Part shown: positions 9,430 to 18,665 of the stretch, in pieces
How the letters are laid out: the number at the start of each line of letters is the position of its first letter
Numbering within the stretch: the first letter of the stretch is position 1
NCBI RefSeq assembly: GCF_026262505.1
Contig: NC_067206.1
Span: 37,215,896 to 37,279,895 of the forward strand
Direction of reading: 5' to 3'
DNA from: Trichomonas vaginalis G3
Lineage: Eukaryota; Parabasalia; Trichomonadida; Trichomonadidae
Length of the DNA stretch: 64,000 nt
Notes under the pieces: model-generated
Database searches by the model: none
What the model was told of the DNA's origin: nothing
What the model saw: only the letters and a program-made list of their open reading frames with translations
Position numbers and translations under genes: made by a program

Positions 9430-9740
9430 ATGATTTCAGGGATTTTTTTGACGATTTTCATGAGTTTTAGGCGACCCCTGTAAAAGTCGGGGTAGCATTT
9501 TTTCACTGTTTTCATAGAGTTTTTTTACGATTTTCATGAGTTTTAGGCGAGTAAGATTTCTTACGTACTCGCAATTTTTCACGATTTTCATGAGTTTTAG
9601 GCGAGTGGTTTTTTTTTACTACTCGCATTTTTTCACTGTTTTCATAGAGTTTTTTTACGATTTTCGTACGGAATCTCTATCCTCGGTTTTCCTTGGGTAG
9701 CAAACATATGAGGAAATTCATGAAATTTGGTCATTTTTTC
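9430..9740. repeat. Array of hairpin-bearing palindromic units
   Basis: Three to four tandem variants of a 60-90 bp unit: TTTTTCACGATTTTCATGAG, then TTTTAGGCGA, then a small hairpin closed by GCGAGTA/TACTCGC-type stems, then TTTTTCACTGTTTTCATAGA. The stem and loop differ from unit to unit while pairing is kept (GCGACCCC...GGGGTAGC; GCGAGTA...TACTCGC). The last unit (9652-9719) matches a coding stretch of the adjacent KilA-N gene. Shorter relatives lie at 33936-34060 in copy 2, and one unit lies in frame in the element B KilA-N gene. Confidence 0.75.
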
Positions 9741-9830
9741 ACGATTTCAGGGATTTTTTTTATGAAGTGTCAAAGTTCACTTCGTCACTCATAACAGTTA
9801 TATAATGAAATTTGGTCATTTTACTCAGCA

Positions 9831-9892
9831 AAAATATATTTTAGGTGAAGAGGTGAGATCTCACCTGTTTTCTCACCTCTTTTCTCACCTCT
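9831..9892 (-). promoter_or_regulatory. Modular palindromic site a
   Basis: AAAATATATTTT box, two half-sites GGTGA 8 bp apart, centre GGTGAGATCTCACC, then TCACC-type half-sites at 12-bp spacing. Same architecture as sites at 10914, 11104, 53940 and 62438. It lies against the 3' end of the 304-aa gene. The spacing suggests several protein subunits on one face of DNA; its role (origin, operator, recombination site) is unknown. Confidence 0.7.
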
Positions 9893-9895
9893 TTT

Positions 9896-10810
9896 TCACA
9901 AGCGTTTTACATGAATTGTACGATGTATATTTGAAATCCTAAACAGTTTTGTAGCTTCTATTTCTTCTGTCAGTATGTCAAAAGTTTTAACAATGCCGAA
10001 TGTTTCTTTATATTTCTTCTTGACATCAGATAGAAGGAAATCGTCAGCTGTTGGATAGTTTTTGTTTAGAAATGTCAACATGTCCATTTTATCTTCTGCT
10101 GGTTTCTCTACTTCTTTCTTTAAATCTGCATAGTCGTTTCGCATACGTTCTATCTCTTTGACGGAGTAGTTATATTTCCTCATTGCTGCTTTACATTTTG
10201 AACATTGTGGGTTCATTTTAGCATTGTACATTGAAATAAAACCTGCAAGTACAACTAAGGCGTCAATGGTTTTCTTTAACTCAAAGGTTGCTGGTTTTAT
10301 CTGTTCATTCCATACCTTACCTCTTCTATCTTTATCTCTTATCTGCCATACACATTTTGCAACTAACGAAACAAAGTTGTCGTAGGTCTTAAATTCTTCA
10401 GATTTGTATATGTCAGAAACATTTTTATATACCATATCGCAGTCTTTGTCCATGACTTTGTGGTTGCAATGAAATCCAAGAAACTCATAGTTTACCTTAC
10501 GTATGAACTTCTTGGTTTCTACTGAGTCAGTTGGTTTCACTTCTATTTCATCGAATTCTGGAATAGTAAGCTTTTGTTGTTGTATTTCAGGAAGTTTAGG
10601 TAGATGGTCAATAATATCCTGCATTTCATAAAGATATTCTTCATTTGTTTCATCTTTTGCACTACAGTCTAAAACTCCTTGGAGAAGTTCTTGCTTTATC
10701 TTCTGGATTTCTGTTTCGAAAGTATATGAAGAAGGAATGAAGCTTTTCATCTCTACTAACATTGAAGTTGGGTTCATGACTAACGAGTTTGGTGCTGTTG
10801 TTGCTAACAT
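9896..10810 (-). CDS. 304-aa protein, unknown, copy 1 cassette
   Basis: Open throughout. Starts MLATTAPNSLVMNPTSMLVE. The middle has a possible metal-binding pattern (CNHKVMDKDC, and CSKCKAAM with paired Cys). The C-terminal 65 residues (MLTFLNKNYPTADDFLLSD, then IVKTFDILTEEIEATKLFRI) look like a winged-helix DNA-binding module. It is absent from copy 2, whose accessory segment holds other genes. Inverted copies of the modular palindrome lie on both sides (9831-9892 and 10914-11164), making it look like a bounded cassette. Function unknown. Confidence 0.6.
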   Translation of the reverse strand: MLATTAPNSLVMNPTSMLVEMKSFIPSSYTFETEIQKIKQELLQGVLDCSAKDETNEEYLYEMQDIIDHLPKLPEIQQQKLTIPEFDEIEVKPTDSVETKKFIRKVNYEFLGFHCNHKVMDKDCDMVYKNVSDIYKSEEFKTYDNFVSLVAKCVWQIRDKDRRGKVWNEQIKPATFELKKTIDALVVLAGFISMYNAKMNPQCSKCKAAMRKYNYSVKEIERMRNDYADLKKEVEKPAEDKMDMLTFLNKNYPTADDFLLSDVKKKYKETFGIVKTFDILTEEIEATKLFRISNIHRTIHVKRL

Positions 10811-10913
10811 GTTCTTACAATAAAAATAAAAAATATTTTTTAAAAAAACTAACTTTATTTTTATGTTTTTTTATGAAAGTGTCAAAACTCATGAATTTCG
10901 AGAGTTTTCTACG

Positions 10914-10975
10914 ATGTTAGAAAAGTGGTTAGAAAACGTGTTAGATCTAACATGCTAACATAAAATATATTTTTG
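10914..10975 (+). promoter_or_regulatory. Modular palindromic site b (GTTAG dialect)
   Basis: Three GTTAG half-sites 12 bp apart, centre GTTAGATCTAAC, a second CTAAC 8 bp on, then TAAAATATATTTT. Same spacing as the GGTGAG-type sites but with a different half-site word on both arms. Confidence 0.7.
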
Positions 10976-11103
10976 CCGAAAAAAATGAGTTTTGGTTGAA
11001 AAAACAGGTGGAGCCAAAAGTGGCTCGACCTCAAAACAAGCATTTTGTGAAGAATATACCAACCGCCAGAATGTCGACGGTTGCTTTTTATACAAAATTC
11101 AAC

Positions 11104-11164
11104 AGGTGAAAAAAGAGGTGAGAAAAGAGGTGAGATCTAACATGCTAACATAAAATATATTTTT
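11104..11164 (+). promoter_or_regulatory. Modular palindromic site c (chimera)
   Basis: The left arm has three GGTGA half-sites 12 bp apart, as in sites a, d and e. The right arm reads ATCTAACATGCTAACA and the AT box, identical to site b. The two dialects meet at the central AGATCT, so palindromy is lost while spacing is kept. This is what a crossover or gene conversion at the centre would give. Confidence 0.7.
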
Positions 11165-11336
11165 CAATACTTTTTCAGCACAAAACATATACGATGAAAT
11201 CTATCTCCTGTGTTGTTGTCTAAATGTCATGTTGTCACACTTTTTCAGAGAAGTTAAAATGACCGAGGGACCGAGGGACCGAGGGACCTGGTGACGTAGT
11301 GACACCTAAAACCATCTAACCTAAACATCTCATTTT

Positions 11337-12195
11337 TCAATACTTTTTCAGCACTTTTCCGTAGTTGTATATGAAAGACAATTCGAGATAAAAGTCATAG
11401 TACAATGGAATAATATGCTGCAGACCGTTTGTTGTGAACCAAACTTGAAAGTCAGAGAAACTGTTTAGGTGGTTCGTAGAATTTAGAAGCAAAGTCATAA
11501 AAGTCCTTACCGATACATAGAAAACTGTTGTTGCTTGAACTGAAACTTGCATGACACATGACATTTTGAGGGTCAAACACGTTTTTATAAACTGTCAAAT
11601 CTGCTGGTGGGAGTATAAATTTAAACGAACCATCTGGTGGTAAGGGTTCGTTCTGGTTTAGTAACCGAAGAAATTGCGCCCAAGAACGTTTGTCTACTCC
11701 CCAATATAAAAACTCTGTATCTCTTGGAGGGTTAATTTCAATCTTTTGAAATGAAACTGTGGAGTTCATCTTGTCGTATTCTAGTTTTAGATAGTATGTT
11801 CCATTTAGTAAAGAGTGGTATTTTTCTTGAAATTCCCAGTAGTATTTGTTTATTTGAGTTTGAAAGTCATTTAGAGTCTTCTCAAGACTTTCGTCTGAAC
11901 GAACTGTAAAGATTTTCATTTCGTCAAATTTTTCTATTAGACCATCAGAGCCTTTATACTGACCGTGAAAATATACTGCGAACATGAATGCATTAGTTCT
12001 ATTTGAAAACAAAACTCTTCTAAATCCTATTGCCTTTGCATCTGAAGGACTTTGAAGCCAACGAACTGGATAGTCAAACCTGTAAGCTCCGGATGAAATT
12101 TCTTCATCTGATATAGTCCTGCCAGCGTTTGTAAAGATATAGTCTAACGGTTTTGTATCTGCTACTTTTGTTCTTTGTTTTTCAACCTGAAGCAT
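11337..12195 (-). pseudogene. Penton-like protein, second paralogue, copy 1 cassette
   Basis: Starts MLQVEKQRTKVADTKPLDYI. It aligns with the gene at 19418-20269 (MLSIEKENSRVATTKPLDEL): shared YRFDYP-RWL, KA-GFRR, a weak LEKTLNDFQTQINKYYWEF segment, and near the end FYEPP plus FQVWFTTNG. It is therefore a diverged second copy inside the same element. Copy 2 has no counterpart at this place. All-beta look and similarity to the element B protein at 57131 suggest a vertex (penton-type) protein, by inference. Broken. Confidence 0.6.
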
Positions 12196-12248
12196 TTTAT
12201 ATATGTAAAAATATACTGTTTTAAAAATGTTTTACTTCATGCAATGTT

Positions 12249-14399
12249 TTATTTCATGCAATGTTTAACTATTTCACCATCTTCTTTAACACCCCAGTAC
12301 TTACGCTTGGAGAGGACATGAACTTCGGAAAATACCTTGTCTAGCTTAAAAAGGCCCATCTTTTCACCGACCATTCCCATTTCAATGAGTTTGTTATACC
12401 CTTCTTCGTTTGTCATGAGTGCATCGATGTTCTCGTAGTATACCTTCACTTTGGATTTGACATCGGAGAAGAATTTGTTGTAGTTGTCAAGGACTGCCTT
12501 TGCGAACTGAGGATAAGACCAATGTTCGACAATAGGTTTTACTGTGGTTACTAAGCCACCTTGACCTTGAGTAAATTCGTATTTCAAAACAAAAGGAGAA
12601 AACCTTTCAACAAAGTTGTCGACCTTCTCATAGTGTTTACTCTTCATCTTTTGAGGTTTTTTAATGGAATACCCCCATGTCGAATTCATAAGCAATTTGA
12701 GTGTCATTGCAAGTTTGGGGTTTGAAGCTTTCCTAATATCATACAGTTGTTGTATGACTTTTCCAACTGTATAGTTCCTTCCCGGGAACTCACCATCTTC
12801 GTTTGGAATTCCAGTCGGGATATATTGGACGAACCTCATGTACGCAGCGTTAAGGTCGACATAGTATATTTTTTCGTATGAGTCGAACTTATCGCAACCA
12901 ATCGGTCCAGTTCGTGGAAATTCAAGTGAGTCTCTTATCTTTTGAGAAACCTCGCCTGTTATCTCATAAACATCGTCAAAGCAACCTGTTTCATATAAAA
13001 CCTTCTGACCTAACTCAGAAGCTCTCCAATACAATTTGACGTCAATTGGATGTCTCAATGGAAGTTTGTTTATAGCATCTTGAAGTTCTTGCAACCTCAT
13101 TGGAAGTTCTTCTGGTTCAGGTTGGTATCCGAACAATCCAACTCCTTTTGGAGCTGTGTACTTCTTTTGTGCTATAACTTTGTCCGGAACAACTTTTGGT
13201 CTTACCAATGAAAAGTTTGTTTCGTCTTTTGGTACAAAAGTTTCTGTCAGCTTGTCATCTGGAATTGGTTCCAACAAGCCTTTCTCGAAAAGAATGTTAA
13301 CAGCTCTGACAATGTTGCACTTACCTTTTCCGAACAATGGGTTTGTAAGACTTTCGTTCAACATGAAGTGGTTGTGGACAAGTACAATCTTCAACCATGG
13401 CAATTTGAAGTCAACAACATAGTCGTCATGTGAAGAACCTTTCTCAGTCGGAATGTTAACTCGGATATTCACATTTGCCAACGGTGCAATTTTTGTCAAT
13501 TGACTTCTGAGAATGTACCTTGTTTTCACACATGACTCAAGATACTTCATCTTCTCATCTGTAACAAGACCAGAGTTCCTGAGACATGTAAGAATACAAG
13601 GTTCATTGACAATTGTTTCAATTGAATTGTAAATTCCATACCTTGTTAAGTTAATGTCAGACTTATTTCTGAAGGGGAAGTATCCAGCATGTTGTCTGAC
13701 TGCTTGAGGGTTAGGTTGGTACCATTCGAACTTCACGCTTGCAATTCCTTCAATTGCATTCAAAATATCTGAGTCGGAGTCAACCATTTGTTCTCTCTTT
13801 GTAGTCTTGAAAGCGTCAAGAAGTTGTGCGGCTGTTGTGACATTGCCATGTGCATAGTATATATGACCATCTAAATCTGTTACGGTCAATCTGAGATTGT
13901 ATCCTTTCTTATTTCCGTCTTGAATTGCAGCAAGTACTCCCATGAAGCCTTCTTTGTTCTTTCCTTCGTCAAAGTTTACTGTAAAGGTTCGACCAGATGT
14001 AATTTTACTTCTAACTTCACGGTACTTCTCATATGCATATCTTGTTCTTTCCATGGGAGCATGTGCGTCTTCACCTTTTCCTTTTTTCCTTCTCAAAGGA
14101 TGCAATTGTTCGTCATGTTTCCAGTAGAATCTGGCAAAGCCGTCGTGTCCTTCAACTTGAGGTTCATTAACATCGAAAGGCATGTCCATAAGCCGTTCTT
14201 CTTCTAACCTCTCTAGTCTGTTTGGATAATTTGCGCGTGCTGTTTCTAAGTCCATTTCATAGCGAAGACCAGATAGTTTGTCATAGACTTTTATGGGTCT
14301 TCCCTTCCTATATTTAAACTTCTTTGAAACTCTCCAACCATATCTTTCTAACTCTGCTTTTATTCTAGCAGACCTTCTGTCCATTCTATACGGGGGCAT
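12249..14399 (-). CDS. B-family DNA polymerase, protein-primed type, 716 aa (copy 1)
   Basis: Open throughout. Polymerase motif A is YYVDLNAAYMRFVQYIPTG, motif B is LKLLMNSTWGYSIKK, and the motif C region is KVYYENIDALMTNEEG, a form shared with copy 2. The N-terminal part has a basic region (SARIKAELERYGWRVSKKFK) and a Cys...His segment (EPCILTCLRNSG to VHNHFMLNESL) that aligns with the element B protein at 60467-60787. At 716 aa it is shorter than many Polinton polymerases. It would copy the element from a protein primer at the terminal repeats. Start MPPYRMDRRSARIK follows AT-rich DNA. Confidence 0.8.
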   Translation of the reverse strand: MPPYRMDRRSARIKAELERYGWRVSKKFKYRKGRPIKVYDKLSGLRYEMDLETARANYPNRLERLEEERLMDMPFDVNEPQVEGHDGFARFYWKHDEQLHPLRRKKGKGEDAHAPMERTRYAYEKYREVRSKITSGRTFTVNFDEGKNKEGFMGVLAAIQDGNKKGYNLRLTVTDLDGHIYYAHGNVTTAAQLLDAFKTTKREQMVDSDSDILNAIEGIASVKFEWYQPNPQAVRQHAGYFPFRNKSDINLTRYGIYNSIETIVNEPCILTCLRNSGLVTDEKMKYLESCVKTRYILRSQLTKIAPLANVNIRVNIPTEKGSSHDDYVVDFKLPWLKIVLVHNHFMLNESLTNPLFGKGKCNIVRAVNILFEKGLLEPIPDDKLTETFVPKDETNFSLVRPKVVPDKVIAQKKYTAPKGVGLFGYQPEPEELPMRLQELQDAINKLPLRHPIDVKLYWRASELGQKVLYETGCFDDVYEITGEVSQKIRDSLEFPRTGPIGCDKFDSYEKIYYVDLNAAYMRFVQYIPTGIPNEDGEFPGRNYTVGKVIQQLYDIRKASNPKLAMTLKLLMNSTWGYSIKKPQKMKSKHYEKVDNFVERFSPFVLKYEFTQGQGGLVTTVKPIVEHWSYPQFAKAVLDNYNKFFSDVKSKVKVYYENIDALMTNEEGYNKLIEMGMVGEKMGLFKLDKVFSEVHVLSKRKYWGVKEDGEIVKHCMK

Positions 14400-14429
14400 T
14401 TTTATAAAAATAAAAAAATGTTTTTTTCT

Positions 14430-15014
14430 TTACTTTACATAACCACCGGCTGCCATAAGTCTTTGACGCCAACCCATACCAGCTAATGAAGGTTGACTTG
14501 GTTTAGTATTGAAACTAACCTTTGGTTTTGGTTTATCTTCAGTTTTTGGTTTCTCTTCTTCTATCGGTTTTTCGTCACTTTTCGGTTCCTCTGACTTTAC
14601 TTCACTTGCAGGTATGGTTGTGTCGTCAACATCTTCATAAATGTCATATGCCATTTGTTTCTGTTTTCCTTTCAACTTTTTGTGTTTGTTGTAAAGTTTA
14701 GAATATTTCGACTCTAAGTCAATGAGATGTTCTATAATGAACTGTTGGTCAGTGAAGTATACTTTCCCATCTGTTGTCTCGAAAGCTCCTTCAGACTTCA
14801 ATATTTTATTTGTGAGAGTCTGTTTCTTTTTTGAGATACTAGCCGTTCCATTTTTATGAAAAGTGACTTTGTAGTTAGAGTTTGTATTTCCAGACCTGGC
14901 ACTTTCTATTATTGAATTTTTCTCTTCATCTGTAAGTTCTTTGACAGGTTTTGACAATGGTTCTGAACTTTTTGTTTGTGGTGTCAAATCTACCGTTTCA
15001 ACTTCTTCGGTCAT
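14430..15014 (-). CDS. 194-aa Lys/Pro-rich protein, possible core protein (copy 1)
   Basis: Open. Begins MTEEVETVDLTPQTKSSEPL. Central segment NYKVTFHKNGTASISKKKQT, a helical Lys-rich stretch (YSKLYNKHKKLKGKQKQ), and a Pro/Lys/Glu-rich tail ending SLAGMGWRQRLMAAGGYVK. The part around SIIESARSGNTNSNY aligns loosely with the element B protein at 56388-56820 (SIILNDARGIQHPFYYV). The leader TTCATCTCAGTAAAAAATTT is shared with the next gene upstream. Function unknown; a DNA-condensing or virion role would fit its charge. Confidence 0.55.
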   Translation of the reverse strand: MTEEVETVDLTPQTKSSEPLSKPVKELTDEEKNSIIESARSGNTNSNYKVTFHKNGTASISKKKQTLTNKILKSEGAFETTDGKVYFTDQQFIIEHLIDLESKYSKLYNKHKKLKGKQKQMAYDIYEDVDDTTIPASEVKSEEPKSDEKPIEEEKPKTEDKPKPKVSFNTKPSQPSLAGMGWRQRLMAAGGYVK

Positions 15015-15033
15015 TTCATCTCAGTAAAAAATT

Positions 15034-15189
15034 TTAGTTTGGTTTGTTTTCAACTGGTTGTTGAGGTTTTTTAAGTCGGTCTAAAACTTCCTGAGGTATA
15101 GGAAGAACTTGACAAACACGTGGTTGTGTAACTGCTGGAAGCCGACAAATCCATCTTGAGCCCATTTGTCTCAAAGCTGTATTGTTCAT
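15034..15189 (-). CDS. 51-aa conserved small protein (copy 1)
   Basis: Short gene: begins MNNTALRQMGSRWICRLPAV, then a Pro-rich end (VLPIPQEVLDRLKK...). Kept open with the same length in copy 2 (40626-40781), where only a few residues differ, so it is probably real. It sits between two virion-type genes with the same 5' leader. A basic, Pro-rich peptide of this size could be a core or linker protein; not recognised. Confidence 0.55.
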   Translation of the reverse strand: MNNTALRQMGSRWICRLPAVTQPRVCQVLPIPQEVLDRLKKPQQPVENKPN

Positions 15190-15208
15190 TTCATCTCAGT
15201 AAAAAATT

Positions 15209-15610
15209 TTACATTCCCCACGTTTGAGGCGGTTGAGGTTGGTTGTTGTTTACCCACTGTTGTGCATGGTTATATCCTCTGTTAAAGAATCTTTCACCTT
15301 GGTCCATATAGTGTCCTGCTTGGTTATAGTAGTCATTTGCTTTGTTATAGTAGTTTCCTGCTTGTCTTCCTACATTGTCCATCCATCCTTGAACTTTTCC
15401 TCTTGTTTCAGGATTTGGAATAAGATTTGCTGCATCTCGTGCTACCTCCCAACCTTTCTGTACAGTTTGTATAATAGGTTGTGCTTTCTCTTTCAGTATA
15501 CCTAATGTACTCAAAATCTTCCTTCCAATTCCAAATGCACCTCTGGCTAGTGTTCCCACTGCGGGCAAAAATCTAGATGCGACTCCTGCTAATGCGCCAA
15601 ATAAACCCAT
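15209..15610 (-). CDS. 133-aa amphipathic minor virion protein (copy 1)
   Basis: Open in both copies. The N-terminus is Gly/Ala/Phe-rich and amphipathic (MGLFGALAGVASRFLPAVG), followed by a helix and a Tyr/Asn/Gln-rich tail of repeated NKANDYYNQAGHYM type. A hydrophobic-amphipathic N-terminus is typical of membrane-lytic internal proteins such as adenovirus pVI and of Polinton minor virion proteins; inferred by analogy. It is divergent from the integrase with 16 bp between starts. Confidence 0.55.
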   Translation of the reverse strand: MGLFGALAGVASRFLPAVGTLARGAFGIGRKILSTLGILKEKAQPIIQTVQKGWEVARDAANLIPNPETRGKVQGWMDNVGRQAGNYYNKANDYYNQAGHYMDQGERFFNRGYNHAQQWVNNNQPQPPQTWGM

Positions 15611-15626
15611 TTCTTATGGGTTAAAA

Positions 15627-16583
15627 ATGACGAATTCAAACAAGGACCCGTATGTTTCTAAAGCGACAAAGAAAGCACTCATGGTAAAAATCTTTAGTTC
15701 AACACCAAATGCTTGGTTTATGGATATCTTGGAAAACATTCCGAGATATAGAGAAGATGGACCACCATACTGGCTAATATTTGTCGGTCAAAACACAAGA
15801 TACTGTGAAGCCATACCATTATGGTCCAAAAATATTTTAGATGTGAAAACTGCTTTGACAATATTTGTTGACAAATACCATCCAACAAAACTGACATCTG
15901 ACTGTGAAAGTTCTTTCAAATCAGACGATATTAAAAACTATCTGCGTTCAAAAAATGTAAACCAATATTTCATTGTCGACCAAAACCATTCTGCTCTTGG
16001 TGTCATTGACAGTTGTATAAAAATCTTAAGACTTAAATCAACCACAAGGTGGTGAGGTAGATGAAATGTCATATGACGACAAGTATAGACACTTCTCCAT
16101 GGCAAAGATGAGACAAGTTTTAAATATTTACAATAGCCGTAAACAAAAAGGTTTGGGAAACCACTCCCCCGAAGAAATGAAAAACAACCCTGACTTAGAG
16201 AAAGACTATATATTTAATAGTTTAGTCAAAAGAGACAAACAAGAAAGAATGCCAGGCTTCAAACTTAAGAAAGGTGACAAAGTAAAAATAGAAATACCTA
16301 AACGCGACCCATATGAAAATACTATTGACTATGACAACAACAAGTACCCGACAGGTACTCACATTCGTGTTCGTAAAAATAGAAGAAAGTATACAAGAGA
16401 ATATTATGAAGTTTTAGGCAAACATGGCAAAATGTACAGACTGCAAGCAGAAGATAAAACTACTATTGTCAGACCTCGTTTCAAACTTGTCAAAGTTCAA
16501 GGTGGTATACTTTCAAAGACAGTTCCTAACAAATATAAGACAACTCCTGACGAATATGCTAAAGAAGTTGAAAATGACGACTA
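15627..16583 (+). pseudogene. rve-type (retroviral-like) integrase (copy 1)
   Basis: DDE integrase core: YWLIFVGQNTRYCEAIPLW (first Asp region replaced as usual for this lineage), LTSDCESSFKSDDI (second Asp) and a helix after HSALGVIDSCIKILR. The C-terminal part (KKGDKVKIEIPKRDPYE, TREYYEVLGKHGKMYRL, KTTIVRPRFKLVKV) is the SH3/chromo-like DNA-binding end. It would insert the element into host DNA and make the short target duplication. Broken in this copy. Its stop overlaps that of the convergent fibre gene in CTAA. Confidence 0.8.
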
Positions 16584-17394
16584 AGCATTTCTATACCATG
16601 CGTAAACTGTCATGTAAGGTGGCATGTAGTCTTTACTTTGTCCCGTTGTTTGCGTATACCCTGAAACGCGATGTGTATGGTCTCCTTCTCTCCAAGTGTC
16701 ATCCCAGGAACCATTTATAGCAAACTGAACGTCGTCTTTAACATCATATCCTTTACCTTTTGTCATTGTTGACCAACCCCAATATTTATGCCTATGCAAA
16801 CCTGCTTCAGATGTACTTAAATTTATGTAGTGACTGTGTGCAGGTAAGTTTTCACCTGAAATCGTTTTACTTCCACTGTTTCCTTTGAAGAGTTTGCACA
16901 ATACAAAAACCTGTCGACTATTTGAGTCCAAGTTCCGAGACCAAGTACTACTTCTGGTCTGGTAGAGTTCATTGACGTGTAAATAGAACCTATAGGATAT
17001 ACTGTTTGAAGTATTTCTGTCTTTAACGTTTGAAGCTCTGTTTTGTCAGCTTTTTTATCATATAAATCTTGAGCAGTGAATTTAACTTTTTTTTCATCCT
17101 CCATGACATAGACATTTCTACATCTAATGTCTTTATCCGATGTTAAACCTTCTGGAAAGTTAGGAGGTTTAAAATATAATCCACCCCCACCAGTTTCTTC
17201 AATCGTTCCTAAAATACTTTCTATACCAACAGTTGAGAAGAAGTTATGTGTATGTCCAACGTCACTTTTCCTGTTTAAGGTTTCTTGTAAGTTTGTAATA
17301 TTTGCAATGGTATGTGTATGAGTCTTTTTAGAATATTCTTTGTCAGCTCTTGTCACTTCACTTGACATTTTATTGTCAACATATGTTTTATCCG

Positions 17395-17401
17395 CTTTGT
17401 C
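17395..17401. repeat. Target-site duplication, left
   Basis: CTTTGTC directly before the insertion; the same 7 bp follow it at 18997-19003. Confidence 0.75.
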
Positions 17402-17982
17402 TATAGATCCGTATTTTTCCCAAGTGAGCGGGGTATCTCCAATCCCAGCCCTATCGTCCTCCCAGTGTCAGTTTTCAATATAAAATCCAAATTTTTTTTG
17501 AAAATAAAAATTTCGAGAAATTTTTCTGATTTTTTTTCTTTGATTTCAATAATTCAAAATAAATTTTGGAGTAAAAAGACACTATTTAATGAAATTCATA
17601 TGAGTGAATGTGGATAAATACTCTCAAAACATACAATTTATCTATTTTTTCTTTATATTATCAACTAATTAGTGATAATTTTTTTTGAATCAGATTTTTT
17701 TTTCATTAAAAACATAATATATAACACAACAATGATGCACACATACGTATCTACACATCAAAATATAAAGCTTGTTTTGGTCTGGGCATCCCAACCCAAA
17801 ATTCTTAAAAAATTGAATAAAATTGAATACTTGGGGCTGGGATACCCATCCCAAAACCGAATTGAATTTTTTGAATTAAAGAATATATTTATGTATTTAT
17901 AATATACATGTGATGTCTATAAAAATACTAAATTCTAAAAAAAATTCAATTTATTCAAAACGTATACTAAGTGATCACTTCA

Positions 17983-18007
17983 TTAGTAGGATCAGCAATC
18001 CTACTAA
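17983..18007. repeat. Stem-loop 1 of the insertion
   Basis: Perfect 10-bp stem TTAGTAGGAT / ATCCTACTAA around loop CAGCA. Confidence 0.75.
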
Positions 18008-18047
18008 ATGGTGAGAACGCCACTAACTCAAAAGGGAGTCCTTGGAG

Positions 18048-18110
18048 CTCTTGATCTCTTGTCAGTAGAGTTCATAATGAGGCATGGCATCTACTGATTA
18101 GAGATCAGAG
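18048..18110. repeat. Stem-loop 2 of the insertion
   Basis: Arms CTCTTGATCTCT..TCAGTAGA and TCTACTGA..AGAGATCAGAG pair over about 19 bp with a 2-nt internal loop and one bulge; loop about 20 nt. Confidence 0.7.
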
Positions 18111-18127
18111 CAATCCTACCTTACCTT

Positions 18128-18425
18128 CAGGAGCTACAAAGCTCCTAATCGTTACGAGAGGGAGCCTTGGAGCTCCTGAAGCTCATCAGCAGAGGCTATT
18201 TACCATTTGGGCCTCTTCTGATGAAAGATGCGAAACACGTCTACGAACCAGGAGCTTCAAAACTTCTAATCCTTACTAAAGGGAGCTTTGGAGCTCCTGA
18301 GTCTCCATCAACAAAGTCCCAGATGGTAAATGTCCTTTGCTGATGAAGATGCGAAACACATCTACGAACCAGGAGCTCCAAAGCTCCTAATCCTTACGAA
18401 AGGGAGCTTTGGAGCTCCTGAAACT
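18128..18425. repeat. About 120-bp tandem repeat (three units) with stem-loops 3 and 4
   Basis: Three copies of an AGGAGCT...AGCTCCTAATC...GGGAGCTTTGGAGCTCCTGA block (from 18129, 18250 and 18371), each itself a pair of small hairpins. Between them lie stem-loops 18184-18223 (CATCAGCAGAGGC / GCCTCTTCTGATG) and 18306-18345 (CATCAACAAAG / CTTTGCTGATG). The second stem-loop is the first in reverse orientation, as its loop shows. GATGCGAAACAC follows each. Confidence 0.75.
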
Positions 18426-18439
18426 CCTTTTACTATAAA

Positions 18440-18501
18440 ATAGGACAGTTTTCTTCTGAGGTTCTCATCAAATCTAAGACTTCAGAAGAAAGCTGTCCTA
18501 T
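18440..18501. repeat. Stem-loop 5 of the insertion
   Basis: Arms ATAGGACAGTTTTCTTCTGA and TCAGAAGAAAGCTGTCCTAT pair at 19 of 20 positions. The loop contains CTCATCAAAT, a word also in the loop of stem-loop 6. Confidence 0.8.
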
Positions 18502-18542
18502 CAATGTATACTTACACTCTCATGGACTACAAGTGTACAATT

Positions 18543-18605
18543 TTAAGGCAGAGATTATCCGAGGCCTCTCATCAAATGAGGGACCTCGGATAATCTCTAC
18601 CTTAA
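18543..18605. repeat. Stem-loop 6 of the insertion
   Basis: Arms of 30 nt (TTAAGGCAGAGATTATCCGA... and its partner ending CTACCTTAA) pair at about 27 positions, with a 3-nt loop. It looks like a miRNA-precursor-sized hairpin. Confidence 0.8.
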
Positions 18606-18665
18606 GTAGTCAAATAACTTTTCTCACTATTTAGGAACAAAAGAACAAGAGTTGGAGTACTTTAA

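Larger units (their letters stand above)
10811..11336. other. Gene-free region with palindromes and hairpins, copy 1
   Basis: No credible gene. It holds modular sites at 10914-10975 and 11104-11164, hairpins GAGCCAAAAGTGGCTC (11011-11026) and AACCG...CGGTT (11059-11083), a short tandem run of ACCGAGGG units (11262-11290), and a 22-bp direct repeat TTTTTCAATACTTTTTCAGC (11160 and 11333). The left end is an A/T-rich promoter-like stretch for the 304-aa gene. Confidence 0.65.

Noticed and set aside
18215-18240. CTGATGA...GAAAC words resembling a hammerhead ribozyme core (also near 18340)
   Set aside because: The stem between the two words is not formed and no matching cleavage-side stem III is present; the words belong to the tandem stem-loop units.
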